Source of the DNA: Podospora comata
Lineage: Eukaryota > Ascomycota > Sordariomycetes > Sordariales > Podosporaceae
Reading direction: 5' to 3'
Assembly (NCBI GenBank): GCA_017354895.1
Contig: CP071498.1
Span: forward strand, 3,782,001-3,846,000
Length of the DNA stretch: 64,000 nucleotides
Of the stretch, positions 1 to 10,569 are shown piece by piece (position 1 is the first letter of the stretch; the number at the start of each line of letters is the position of its first letter). Both the position numbers and the translations under genes were made by a program. The notes beneath the pieces were generated by a model, which was not told where the DNA came from, did not search any database, and worked only from the letters and a program-made list of their open reading frames with translations.

Positions 1-988
1 CTCAGAGTTCCTGCCAACCCCCGAAACGCGGGCTGGTCTCCGAGCGGGAATTTTGCGACTCCTCAGACAGGATACTTTCAGCCATCCCCAAATTGGAGGT
101 CAGGACCCCGAGAACTAAACTCTACTCCAAGCTCAAGCACGCAGCAGTATCGGGAACTCTTGAGCCACATGGTATCAGCTGGCCAGCAGTTGCGATTCCC
201 AGACTTCGGCAACCTCGACATATCACCTTTGCGAGGCCAACTCCCCCCCACCAAAGATACTGCAAACCCTCTCTGGATGTTCTCGACTTGGCAACAGGGT
301 GCCGCCGGTGAGCTCTTTGTAAGTTGACTACCTGATATCTACCTATATATCGAACTGCGCTGACATTTACTCTCTTATGCGGCTAGATTCTTGAACTTCT
401 CAAGACACTGGAGCCCAAACTGCCAGGTTTCTGCGCAGAGGTCAACTGGACGAGCAAGCTCCGAGGCCATGTCACTGTTCATCCAACCTATGCCAACCTA
501 GTCCCTTGGTCAGGGTTTAATGAGACATCCGACCTTGAATATTTCGACTACACTGGCGCTTTCACGACTCTCCTGACCGAAAAGGGGTACCTTCCTCGAT
601 CGTCCAACACCGGCGAGCAAGCCGGGAACCCGATGCAGCCGAAGAAGTACTATATTGAAGTGAAGTGCACATCTCAGGGCTGTGACGAGCCATTTTACAT
701 GAGCTCTGGCCAGTATAACAAGGTACGTTTTCTTTTTCCTAGGTGTCAACATTATCATTCGGAGGTTCGTGAGAGACAGAGATGTCACACAAACAACTGA
801 CATTTTGTTTCCGAAATTAGATGCAGGCAATCTGCGAACAGAAAGGCGCTGTGTACATTATCTTTCGAGTGTTTAACCTCTACACTGACAGGATCGATGT
901 TAGGCTGTTTGTGAATCCTGCTGCGCTTGAGAGGCAGGGGTTGTTGAGGTTCTCGCCGGAGAGGTATAGTGTTAGGGCGACGCCATAG
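1..988 (+). CDS. DUF3883-domain protein, 3' part (5' end outside window)
   Basis: Three exons can be joined: 1-318, 387-722 and 821-988, with introns GTAAGT..CTAG (319-386) and GTACGT..TTAG (723-820), both phase 0. The reading frame is open from base 1, so the start lies to the left. The last ~110 residues contain the IEVKCT..PFYMSSGQY segment followed by an I-F-R-V strand, typical of the DUF3883 (NO VEIN C-terminal) nuclease-like fold that ends many large fungal GHKL-ATPase-like proteins. The family is known mostly as a C-terminal module; no enzymatic role is established. Upstream residues are Ser/Pro/Asn rich and look like a linker. Product role is not inferable from what is visible. Confidence 0.75.
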
Positions 989-1258
989 GATAGGCGGCGA
1001 CTGTCTCGAGCTGTCTCACAAGGAAACACTTGTCGGATCAGCAAGCGGAATTCGGTTGCCGTCCAACCTTCTGGCGATCCTTACTGCCAATTTACAGGAG
1101 CCTTCAGTGCTGCAGAGTGGTTTGAACTGGATATAATATATATAATACACCGGCATGATCAAGCACAAACAAACACACCAAAAAGGATCAAACAATCTGT
1201 GAAGAGTAGGTAGTATACCTACTGTAGAAGGTAGGTTGAAAAAAATTAACGGCGCAAT

Positions 1259-1343
1259 TGCGCGATCCGGGATTCGAACCCGGGTCCCTCGCTTGTCCAC
1301 GTGAGATGGGAAGCGAGGATTCTAACCACTAAACTAACCGCGC
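1259..1343 (-). tRNA. tRNA-Gly (anticodon CCC) with a 13-nt intron
   Basis: Read on the minus strand, a 7-bp acceptor stem (GCGCGGT with ATCGCGC, one G-T pair), D-arm with AGTGGTTA loop, anticodon stem CTCGC/GCGAG, a 4-nt variable loop and a T-arm CCGGG-TTCGAAT-CCCGG fold into a complete cloverleaf. The loop TTCCCA plus one base after the intron gives anticodon CCC; the intron sits at the canonical position after base 37. A run of seven T residues follows the 3' end (about 1240-1246), a Pol III terminator. The discriminator base is A. Anticodon choice depends on the stem register; a TCC reading would need a less regular loop. Confidence 0.85.
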
Positions 1344-2013
1344 CGTATTTGGTGATTTGAGATGTGTACTGGGAGCAAATCTCTACCACATATCCGTTAG
1401 CACCTGATGGTCCGGTGGAGTGGCGACATTTAGGGGTTTAGGGGGACGCTTTGCAATATAATACAACCACTCATTAGCTGACTGGAGGATTTCTGAGTAA
1501 GGTGGCTGTTTACACCTTTATGGTCTGGATAGTATTATCTCACGACACCGCGTTACAATGCCGAGTCTCTGTTGTTGGGTCTATCGACGATAATCTTCAT
1601 CGATGATCACTCACGTTTGATCAGCCACATACCCCACTCGAGCTTGTATAAACAAAAGTACCTGGGGTGCACTAAGTCTTGGGACATGTTTACAAAGGGA
1701 TGAGCTCAAGATGGTTGAGATATCTGCTTCGATATGTTCCAACAAAAGAAAAGAGACGTCAAAGTCCCATGTCAAGTGAAAGATAAATAAATACAAGTAC
1801 AACTCTGAGTCTTATCCTTCATTTTCCTCCCTAACCCTGTAATTAAGTCCATCCAAGACCCAACGACCATCGTTTTGAATTATCACCTTCACTCAACCAA
1901 CCTCCAGTGCCCGATATTCGCATAGCAGTGACGGCATATTAGACGCACCATCTCTCTGAAGTCCTCCTATACCCAACCGCGTAAAAACCGCGTTGGGGAT
2001 CGCAGTGCCAAGC
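1344..2013. other. Intergenic, no gene seen
   Basis: AT-richer spacer between the tRNA and the next gene. Only short unconvincing reading frames on both strands; no repeat or RNA gene recognised. Confidence 0.5.
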
Positions 2014-2482
2014 TCAAGCCTCCACCAAGGTCAGTGAAGCGATACACGCACCGCGCAGGATTGTGTCCTCAATGGCATTACACTCAACCTGGCGTCGGAC
2101 CGGGGCTGACCTTCTAGCCTTTTCGCCCAACAAAAGACACAAAATGTCGGTTAATTCACAGTCGTCGTCCTGCTCCTGGCGCTTGATGTTGACACCCCCC
2201 ACGGATGTGGTCACGACGGAGGAGTTGGGATCGATGTTGAGATCTTCGCACTCCACACTGAACACACAGTCCACGGGGTCAATGAGGCACAGAGCGATGC
2301 ATGCATCGACGGCCTGGGTGGTCACCTGGCGTTCGGATTTCAAATGGCCGGGTGTTGCCGCTCTGGGGGAGGCAGGAGCAGCAATGGCTATGCCAAAGAG
2401 GGTGATGGTGGATACAAAAGCGAACTGATAATGGTTAGGTAGCTGGTTCCTTGAGAGTGGTTGAAGAGGGTATTACCTTCAT
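2014..2482 (-). CDS. Small secreted cysteine-rich protein
   Basis: Two exons: 2477-2482 (ATG AAG) and 2014-2424, with a 52-nt intron (GTAATA..CAG) in phase 0, giving 138 residues. The N-terminus MKFAFVSTITLFGIAIAA is a clear signal peptide. The mature part has eight cysteines, several dibasic sites (KR, RR) and many acidic residues, with no recognised domain. The size, secretion signal and even number of cysteines are those of fungal small secreted or effector-like proteins. The function is unknown. The start was chosen because only splicing supplies an ATG and a signal peptide; the longer frame without the intron has none. Confidence 0.7.
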
Positions 2483-3602
2483 GTTGACGGTCTTCGTGTC
2501 AGTGTCTTTGGGTGTAACGGGTGGTTTTGATGTGCTACTTGCCAAACGGAGGTGTTGCTGGAGATGAACTCAAATGATGGGGAGAAAGCTGGTGAGTGGT
2601 GTGTTTGGTTGGGCTGCTACGAGGAGGGGAGAACAAGCTGCTTTTATCCCTCATCTTTGAGAATCAAGCCAGCGAGGTAGGTAGACACAGTGTTGCCGTA
2701 AGATCTTCAGTCTTCCAGCGTCGTGACCACGGACTACGGACTACGGTGATTGCCAGAGTCAGTCCGGAGTAACTTTCTTTTGCAGAACTGCAAGTTTGTG
2801 CTGTGATGTCTCAGTCAGCTGAAGATGATCATCACAATCACAACCCGAACACTGGAGCTTGTTTCTACTTCGCCGAGAGGGTCTGACCGCGGATCCATCT
2901 GACGCGACGGAAATTGCAAGAGCTGAGTAGTTTTCGCGTCAGTTTCGGGATGAACTTATACTCTGCTCTGGCGCTTCGATCAACCATCACACAGCGTTCG
3001 CCATGATCGACAGGAAAAATGAAGGTGTGTTCCTGTGCTCCCCCGGCTACCCATGTCTGCAACAAGAAAGTGCTGACCAATACCTTTAGCCTGGAATCCT
3101 TACCACCGCTTCTCTATCGACGACGGGCCTGGACATCAGCGGCGCTATCATCGCCTCCGACACTCACTACCGCGACGGGAGGTAGTCTTGTCCAACCTCA
3201 CTCGAATCAGAGAGACGTGTTTCTCTTTCGGCGTCCAAGAAAATGGAGGGAAATGGGAATCGCGTTTAGGAAGGTTGAGGGGATAGAGATGACACTGGCG
3301 GGGGTACATCGTCTGAACGACAAGCGTGTATCTACGTCTCTGCTTAAATGATAATTGGACAGGGAAAACTCTCGATTGGTACAGGAATGCATCATGCACC
3401 AAGGACAGTGTTTGAATGAGGTCTTGCGAATAACTTCGCCGCTCACCAAAGAGGGGCTTGCCATTTCCGACCAATCGTGTGTGTGCATTTGGCGCGTAGG
3501 CAAGCATAAGAGGCAACCAACCATTCCTAGTCACACATAAAGAGACAACATTTGAGCTCTCTCTTCTTCTCTGCATACAGAAATCGTTCTCCAAACAAGA
3601 CA
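2483..3602. other. Intergenic with one doubtful small spliced frame
   Basis: The first ~400 bases are the promoter of the secreted protein on the minus strand. A possible two-exon frame on the plus strand (ATG at 3003, intron about 3024-3089) would give ~72 residues but has no homologue I recognise. Otherwise only shadow frames. Confidence 0.4.
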
Positions 3603-4427
3603 ATGCCCTCATTAAGCCCCGCAATCAACTTCCCCCCGCTCCAAACCCACACTTACCAACACCCACACACCCACACCCTGATTTTCCTCCACGGGCGCGG
3701 TGACAAAGTCCCTTCCTTTCTCACCGCCCTCTCGGCATGGGAGTCCTCCACCGCCCTGACGCTCCGAACTGCCTTCCCCACCTTCCGCCTGGTCTTCCCT
3801 CAAGCACCCCTCCGCCCCGTCGCAGCAGCCGCCGCAAAGGGCGAAAGACTTGAATGGAACCAGTGGTTTGACGTCTGGAACACCAACGACTTTTCCGACA
3901 ATGAAGAGCTCCAAGCTGAGGGGCTGAGAGAATCGGTCAGTGGCATCAGGGCAATGATCGACGAAGAAGCCGAGATGCTTGGAGGTCGATACGACAGGAT
4001 TTTGATAGCGGGGATTAGTATGGGGGGTGCGACGTTGATTCACACATTGTTCAACCTCGAGAAGCCGATCGGTGCCTTCTTGGGATTTTGCTGCCGATGC
4101 CCGTTTTCTGGGTCGAAGAAGACGCTGGAGCAGATGAGAGCTGTGCTGGGACTGCCTGGGACGCCACAGGGGAATGAAGTGCTGAGGAAGACGCCGATTT
4201 TGTTGGAGCATTGTATCGACGATCCGCTTGTTAGGATTGAGAGTGGGAGGAACTTGAGGGAGGTGCTGCTGAATTTTGGGGCAGAGAGATTGGAGTGGAA
4301 GGAGTATGGGACTGGAGGACACTGGTTCAAGGCGCCGGATGGGATGGATGATGTTATTTCGTTTGTGCAAAACGTCTTGGAGGTGGTAGACAGCGGAAGC
4401 GGCAAAGATGTTGATATGGACATTTAG
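3603..4427 (+). CDS. Alpha/beta hydrolase of the phospholipase/carboxylesterase (acyl-protein thioesterase) family
   Basis: Single exon, 274 residues from the ATG at 3603 (an upstream in-frame ATG at 3552 is possible but its extension is unlike the family). The sequence shows the oxyanion FLHGRGD segment, nucleophile elbow GISMGG, acid region HCIDDP and catalytic histidine in GTGGHWF: a complete Ser-Asp-His triad in the order of PF02230. These enzymes deacylate lipids or S-acylated proteins in the cytosol; the substrate here cannot be read. A run of four alanines (PVAAAAAKGERLEW) inserts near residue 75. The 3' tail is acidic (KDVDMDI). Confidence 0.85.
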   Translation: MPSLSPAINFPPLQTHTYQHPHTHTLIFLHGRGDKVPSFLTALSAWESSTALTLRTAFPTFRLVFPQAPLRPVAAAAAKGERLEWNQWFDVWNTNDFSDNEELQAEGLRESVSGIRAMIDEEAEMLGGRYDRILIAGISMGGATLIHTLFNLEKPIGAFLGFCCRCPFSGSKKTLEQMRAVLGLPGTPQGNEVLRKTPILLEHCIDDPLVRIESGRNLREVLLNFGAERLEWKEYGTGGHWFKAPDGMDDVISFVQNVLEVVDSGSGKDVDMDI

Positions 4428-4509
4428 TAGATTAGAAAGCTTGCGTTAGATTGGATACCTAGGTAAATACGAAAAATTGACTGCCGGAGACTGCTTTCTC
4501 TTTAACCCA

Positions 4510-5584
4510 TCATCTGTCTGACCCAATACTTCCACGACTCACCGGTGAAGAACTCGTGCCCGCAACTTCACTCGAGTCGAGAATAGGAGAATCAGCTGTG
4601 GTCTCACTGCCCACCATCTCACTCCCTGAAAGAGTGGGCGAATCCGCCACCGTTTTGCCCTCTTCTGAGGATCCCTCATCAAACCCATCGCCATCTTTTA
4701 CATCCATAATCTCCTGTGCAGATGCCCCCACTGGCAATTCATGCGGCCCCAAATCTTTCACACCTCTCCAGTCTTCCATCTCTTGCCGTGGCAACGTCGA
4801 TATCCGGGCACTCATCTCTCCCTTCTCCCAAGTCGAAGTCTTGGATAGCGTGTCTCCCTCTTTGAAGGCGGATAGGGTTGCCTTCTTTTGCTTCCGCCGC
4901 TTGCGCAAGTGAAAATAGAGATATATAAGCCCTGCCACCAGAAGAATGGCCGAGAAAATTGGGATGACGATGATGGTAACTGTTGTTGTTAGAGAGAGAG
5001 AGGGTGGACCAGGTAGTGAAGTTGGTGTGGGGGGTGTGGTCGGTCCAGCTGAGGCGGGAGAGGAGACTGGGCCTGGTGAAGGCATTAGTATCTTTTTGGC
5101 CCGTGTGAAGTGGGATTGTGATCCTACTTCTCACCACGGAGCTGACTCGTATAACAAGTGTGCTTGTTTCTACTGCAAGCTTGGAGGTCACGGCGATCTC
5201 CGTAGTTGATGTCGAAGTGAATGAACTCGTCGCTACAGGTGGTTCTGTTACCAGGACTGTGGTGGTGATCTGGGTAGTCGTCGAGCTTTTAATGCTTGTG
5301 GTGGTTGTTATGATGGATCTTGTCGAGGTTGAGGATGTCCTTGGCGCACTCTGAATGGGAATACTGTCGCAGTACTCAACGTATTCTCCAAATGCTGGCT
5401 GCAGATAAAACTTGTTGGCATTAGTCCAGTCATCACCTTCCTTTCCCTGGTGCAAAATGCATGTCCTGCAAGCAGCAAAGTCTTTGGTGAATACAGAGTC
5501 CGTTCTGCATAGTTCAGGCGTCTTTCGATACTTCTGAGTCTCTTCGTATGCTCTGTCTGTGCACTTGTCAGCGTCACTCACCAA
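4510..5584 (-). CDS. Single-pass membrane protein with cysteine-rich ectodomain and Ser/Thr-rich stalk (5' exon unresolved)
   Basis: Two exons are supported: 5128-5556 and 4510-5072, joined by a 55-nt intron (GTAGGA..TACTAATG..CAG) in phase 1. The ectodomain carries paired cysteines (ADKC, ELC, CRTC, EYC), then a long Ser/Thr stalk, a transmembrane segment (VTIIVIPIFSAILLVAGLIY) followed by a basic stop-transfer patch HLRKRRKQKK, and an acidic Ser-rich cytosolic tail. This layout is common in fungal plasma-membrane wall-sensor-like proteins. The first exon, which should hold a signal peptide, is not found: an ATG at 5693 would need an impossibly short 25-nt intron (GTGAGT..CACAG) although phase fits. 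The join is chosen because it alone keeps the membrane segment in frame. Confidence 0.65.
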
Positions 5585-6444
5585 GACTATATTTCAAGCA
5601 TATGGGCAACAAACAACACTCTGATCGACAAAGCTCAGGGACAAAACTGGTATCGATGTGTTGGGAACTTTGATCCGGGTTCTGGGGAGCCATGGTGAAC
5701 GTCTAGGACCAAGGTTGGGTGTTTGAATCCAACAGAGAGGAAAACTAAAACATTCCACTGATTCACCTACGTCGCGGGGGCCATTTGCATTTTGTGTTCT
5801 TGACGCAACCCTTACTGTGCCGTACTGAGTTCTTGTATTTTACCCTTCACTACGATTTGATTGTTTGGAGTCTGCGGTCTGATTGCTCCAAGGAGCCTCA
5901 TGGTCACGGGCCCCCAAGTCGGCCCTCGTCCGACAACTGCCGCAGACAATCAAGAATGAGCAGCCAATAGAGATTTAGGCCCTCCAAATGGTCTGCTAAT
6001 TAATTAAGCAAACATACTAGCAGTCATCTGGGGTTTACAACACATCTTAACCTAACGGTTCATCGGGGACACCAGATGGCGTTAAAGACAACCTGGAAGT
6101 TTCTCAGACTTGATGAAAAAGAAAAGATACCATGGGCTATCAATCCAGACCAAATCAATTGACATTTTGAAAGATATGTCACAGATGAGCGCTTTCATCA
6201 AGCCACTGATCTGTAGGAACGGAGGTCTAATCTCTGCAAGGTGATGGGGCCTACATGTACCAGGCCAGGCAAGACCTCAAAGCTTGGGTGGGCGTTCCAC
6301 AGCCACCTCCATCCCAACTAACAGGTAGATCCGTCGATCCTCCCAGTGCAGGAGAGAATAAACCCCACTTTATGTTGCTTTTTTGGAAAACATGAACAAG
6401 TAATGCACAAAAGGCTACGTGTACAAGACCTTATGTGCTCGCTT
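5585..6444. other. Intergenic, possible 5' exon of the membrane protein
   Basis: Positions 5585-5693 may hold an unrecognised first exon of the minus-strand membrane protein. The rest shows no coding or repeat signal. Confidence 0.4.
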
Positions 6445-7974
6445 TCAAACAGCCGCCGCTGTCGCTTCATTTCTCTTCCTCGCCTCCGCCTGTCTAGCAT
6501 CAGCTTCATCCCAGAACTTGTTGCGGTTGTCGATGTCTCGTTGACAATTATCAATTTCTTTTTGAACCACCTCCCGCCCTTCCTTACAAGTTGAAGGGAT
6601 GGTTGCGAGGAAGCCCTGGAGCTTGACCTTCCTCGCTGTAAGATTCCCAACCTGCCACTCTCGGTTGAATGCGTAAGCAACGACTTTGATGTCGTTGTCA
6701 TCCCTGGGCAGCTCCTCTCTCTCGGGACACAGCCTGTCCGCATCCCTTAGACAGGCCTGCACTGCTTGCCGTAATCGCTCCAGATGCCGTTCGTCGTCTT
6801 TAGTAATTCTCTCCGTCTGTATTGTCTCCAATGATCCTCCAGCCTGTCTAAATGCATTTATTAGATGCCTTAGCTCCCACACAATCACATCTTCTGGCCT
6901 ATCACCAGGGTTGCTCCCTTGAGGATATAACCTGGCTACCAGTTTCTCAGCCCCTTCCAAGATCTTCTTCTTAAGCTCAATCGTGCTCTCCAACTTCCAG
7001 ACCTCAAACCTCGTCATCCATTCCTTGTCAAGCGTGTCCGCTAAAGCAATGGTCTGCTCACACTCCAGCATCTCTTGGTTCAAACGCTGCAACTCGTTCT
7101 TCTCCCGTTCCATCTTCTTCAAGGCCTCTGACGCATAACGCTTCGTACCTTCCACTGCGTTCATTCGGATACGATCAACGTGAAAGCCTTCCACGTCAAA
7201 GTCGGACCCCGGCCAGCCATGCTTGTGAAACAGCGCCTCGACCCCCTCCGGCCATGGACCCCCACCCTCACCGCATTCATGCCGCCACGGAGCGTCTTCC
7301 AGCAACTCATATTGTTTCTTGATGTCCCGCAAAACGTCTGCCGCGTCGCGTGCGGGCATGTTGTCGTAGACATTCCCTCCTTTTTCTCCACACCCCAACC
7401 TGGGGTGACTGTCTTCCTCGCAAGCCCGGCGTAAATCCTCCGGCCATGGCAAGCTGTTCGCTGCTTTATCAACCAAAGCGGGATCCCGGCTTTCCAGGAA
7501 ACATTGCTCAAAGACCCCAACAACGTGTCGCTTTGCGTCGTATATGAGCACGACCTGGAGGCCGCAACACAAGGACAGGGGGGTCATCCATGGGCGCATC
7601 ATCGCGCGCCTATCATCCGTGTGGAAGAAGGGGTCACGTGCCTCCTCGACGTGATGCTTGTTGCGGTAGTCAATCAGTATGCCTCCCTTGTAGAAGGCGG
7701 CTCGGTCGTGGTTGTCGATATAAGGGAGGAGGGTATAGAGGTAAATGATGCGAGGGTCAAGCTGAAGGTCCTGGTATAGCGGGAGCATGGCCGTCAGGTC
7801 GTGGGGACCGGGGCGGAGATCAGAGGCGGGAATGTATTGCATGTGGACAAGGGTTTTGTAAATGTCGAGTAAAAGGGTGACGACTTCTTGGGCTTTGGAG
7901 AGGTCTTGCTCGCTGAGCGAGGATTTGATGGACTCCATTGTCAACGGAGAAGATGAGGCCATGGTGTCGACCAT
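6445..7974 (-). CDS. Fungal protein of unknown function with coiled-coil region
   Basis: Single exon from the ATG at 7974 (MVDTMASSS), 509 residues. The first ~250 residues are globular (LRPGPHDLTAML, WMTPLSLCCGLQ), with no catalytic motif I recognise. The second half, from about residue 265, is rich in Glu/Lys/Leu/Arg heptads and is predicted by eye to form long helices or coiled coil. The C-terminus is basic and alanine rich (ARKRNEATAAAV). No signal peptide or membrane segment is visible. Coding status is supported by the long frame and natural amino-acid composition. I do not recognise the family. Confidence 0.7.
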   Translation of the reverse strand: MVDTMASSSPLTMESIKSSLSEQDLSKAQEVVTLLLDIYKTLVHMQYIPASDLRPGPHDLTAMLPLYQDLQLDPRIIYLYTLLPYIDNHDRAAFYKGGILIDYRNKHHVEEARDPFFHTDDRRAMMRPWMTPLSLCCGLQVVLIYDAKRHVVGVFEQCFLESRDPALVDKAANSLPWPEDLRRACEEDSHPRLGCGEKGGNVYDNMPARDAADVLRDIKKQYELLEDAPWRHECGEGGGPWPEGVEALFHKHGWPGSDFDVEGFHVDRIRMNAVEGTKRYASEALKKMEREKNELQRLNQEMLECEQTIALADTLDKEWMTRFEVWKLESTIELKKKILEGAEKLVARLYPQGSNPGDRPEDVIVWELRHLINAFRQAGGSLETIQTERITKDDERHLERLRQAVQACLRDADRLCPEREELPRDDNDIKVVAYAFNREWQVGNLTARKVKLQGFLATIPSTCKEGREVVQKEIDNCQRDIDNRNKFWDEADARQAEARKRNEATAAAV

Positions 7975-8262
7975 GTTGGAGATGTTGGGGAGAATCACTC
8001 TTCAGTGTCAAAGGAAAGCAGGGCAAGTAATTGATTTAAAGACCACCCTGAAGTCCGAGGACTCCATATTTTAGGCAGCATGGTGGGGAAAATTGGTAGG
8101 TGGTAACAGGATGAACCCGAACACAAAGTCCTCTCCAATCAGGAACCCATGTAGGTAGGTACGGTGCCTAGCTCCCAGTACACCACATAGCTTCTGCGTG
8201 GCCACCGTTATCCCTAATTCACTCTTCCTCAACAACACAGCATCCTTGATCAACACCGGCAT

Positions 8263-8531
8263 TCAAATGATCCTGCGTTTCCAACTAGCATTGGGCCAAT
8301 CGTTTCGAATCCAAGATACAAAGCAAGATACGCCACCGTCGATCATATTGTAGTTCGGAGGCACCTGTTGACGTGCTTCAATTTTGGGATCAATGGGAGC
8401 TGTGGGAGCGGCCAGAGTCAATGTAAGCCAAGAGAAGGCGATCATGTTTATGAACTGATGAGATCAGCCCAAAGAACGCCCTTACTTACAAACTTATAGG
8501 TAGTAGAAAAGGACGGTAGGCAAACCTTCAT
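8263..8531 (-). CDS. Very small secreted protein
   Basis: Proposed exons 8526-8531 (ATG AAG) and 8263-8454, joined across a 71-nt intron with an unusual GTTTGC donor and CATCAG acceptor, phase 0; product 65 residues. The start MKFINMIAFSWLTLTLAAPTAP is a signal peptide with an alanine-rich cleavage region. The mature part has one cysteine and several tryptophans and ends in WKRRII. An alternative, better donor GTAAGT would leave only a 35-nt intron. The position of the intron directly after Met-Lys matches the neighbours at 2.48 and 9.70 kb. It may be a decayed or very short member of that kind. Confidence 0.5.
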
Positions 8532-9122
8532 GTTGGCTGGCGATGTACAGTTCCGACGGACTGCAAAAAGAAAGGGCAACAACGCCAAATGCGGGATGAT
8601 CAAAATGGGGACCAAAGTTGCCAAACAATGGAATAAAAGGTATGGAGAGCAAGGCCAAAGGCAATCACACCCAGTGGTATATTTACATAAACATTCCTAC
8701 CTGACTCCTGACATACTCGGTGCTTGTGGAATGGACACCTTTCGTGTTTCACCCTTGTATGGAATGTTTCGGATCATACAATAGTCCAAATACCTCAATC
8801 CTCTTTGATATCTATCAAATACCTCTCAGCAAGCCAAGATGTAAACACAGAAAAACAGACTTTATGATATTCGTAGATTCTCAGAAATCTATCTCAATGA
8901 AACCCCTAGCAAGAGTTGCTTGTCTACAAAATAAGACTACCAATGGAACTGAGAGAATGCCCATCGCCAGACGACGTAGCAGCCAAGAATCTTCCACCCA
9001 TGACAAATTACCTAGGTAAATCATAACCCAGAACAAGTCCTGTCACACCACCCGTTTCGCCCATTACTTTCAATCTCTCAGCCAGTAACAAACATCCGTC
9101 TTTTTCATCCCCCTTTACCACC
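8532..9122. other. Intergenic, nothing recognised
   Basis: Upstream region of the small secreted gene on the minus strand and 3' flank of the next; no convincing frame. Confidence 0.5.
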
Positions 9123-9704
9123 CTAAGCCCCCTTCATCATAGCCTCAGCCCCAGCCTCAACACCTTCCACGTTCCCAACCACAGGTTCGGCAGCCTCAAC
9201 CTCAACATCCTCAACAGCAGCCTCAACCTCATCAACAATCTCCCCCATCACAGCCTCCGGCTCCATAGGTTCAACAACCCCCTTCCCCTCCTCCTCAAAA
9301 ACCCCAGCCTTCCCCACCATCCCCATCCCAGCGTTCATCATAGCGTTGAACCGCTGGACGTAGGCGCCCAGGTTGAGAACCAAAACTTCACCGAGCGCCA
9401 CGCCGAGGACAGCGTCTAGGAGCTTGATGGCCATGAGGCTGGACATTATGTTTGTGTTGGTGGCCATGGTGAGATCGGTGGTGGCGTCAACGGGTTCGGC
9501 ATCGACTGCGGCTTCGGTGGTGGGAGCAGTAAGGGCAGTTCCATTGGTGATTGGGAGGGTGGTGTCATTGACTTGGCGGGGCCAGTGGAGGACGGGGGTG
9601 GCGATAGAGAGAGTGGTGAGGGTTGAGACGAGGGTGAGGGTGGTGAGCTTGGGGGAGTGTTAGTGATGATTAGGGATTGGGAGAGAGGGGGTACTGACCT
9701 TCAT
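9123..9704 (-). CDS. Secreted acidic protein without cysteines
   Basis: Exons 9699-9704 (ATG AAG) and 9123-9647 joined by a 51-nt intron (GTCAGT..CCCAAG), phase 0; product 176 residues. The N-terminus MKLTTLTLVSTLTTLSIATP is a signal peptide. The middle holds a hydrophobic segment (SSLMAIKLLDAVLGVALGEV) that could be amphipathic or membrane-associated, followed by a Glu/Val/Ala/Pro-rich repeat-like tail (about one third Glu). There is no cysteine and no recognised domain. The start is set by the only ATG that gives a secretion signal. Function unknown. Confidence 0.65.
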
Positions 9705-10569
9705 TTTGGCAAATTTTTGGGTGGTTAGACTAATGATAGTCTGGGTCAATGACTGTGCTGAGTCAAGGAGTGTAGAGTTTGATGGGATGAGATCTGATTT
9801 TCTGCCTGCCTGCTTCAGGAGAGGGTTATGCGGACATGAAAAGGGAGAGCGTTATATTTAACTGTTTCTTGTCCAGTCAATATTCAGGATTGTCCGCCGT
9901 CTTTCGGGTCACATATCTGAAGATCTTAGCCTGCAAGCATTCGCCAACGGGGCGGTAACATTCCTCCGAGGCCACCTTCCTGATTCCTACCATGAGCTGA
10001 CCAGGAAGATTAGTGGTATTTCACCTCAACTCGGAATTGATCGATTCCGAGCCAGATTCTTGGGATAAAACACCACAACAATGGAAAGGTCAACCTCCTG
10101 AGTCTCCTGATTGTGAGGTTGACTCAGATCATCCAAAATAAAACAGTACATGTCTATCATTCCAACTACTTGGGAAATTGTCGTTGAAAATTTTCCTGTC
10201 GGTGAAGACATCGATGGTGAGAAAGCTTCGTGCCTGAGAAATAATCGCCCCAGTTGAGGAATTCAGTGACATCATCCCAAGTTAAAAGAGGCACCAAAAC
10301 TCTTGAACGACATTGCACCAAGGGAGGAGTCTTAGACATTACCACCGCAATGGAATTTGGATGTTGTTGACGATGAAGAAAAGAATTGTGAACTTGATCA
10401 TCAGGATGTGTGAGTGATCAAATGAAAGTGCAGATCGCCTCTGCAAAGACACAGGCCCTGAACCCATGAATCGAACCCCTGACCAAATGACTAAAGATGC
10501 TCTGAGTCTCCCACCCTCGTACAGCCTCGCACCATGAACCTTTGTGACCACCTCGGCCTTATGCCAATG
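9705..10569. other. Intergenic, nothing recognised
   Basis: Promoter of the secreted protein and 3' flank of the GATA factor gene. Short frames only. A T-loop-like string near 10460 is not part of a tRNA. Confidence 0.5.

Noticed and set aside
3003-3290. Possible two-exon small gene upstream of the hydrolase (ATG 3003, ~72 residues)
   Set aside because: Splice signals are acceptable but the product has no signal peptide, motif or natural composition; kept only as a note.
10440-10560. tRNA-like T-loop string (GGTTCGATTC on the minus strand)
   Set aside because: No pairing T-stem, acceptor or D-arm; not a tRNA.
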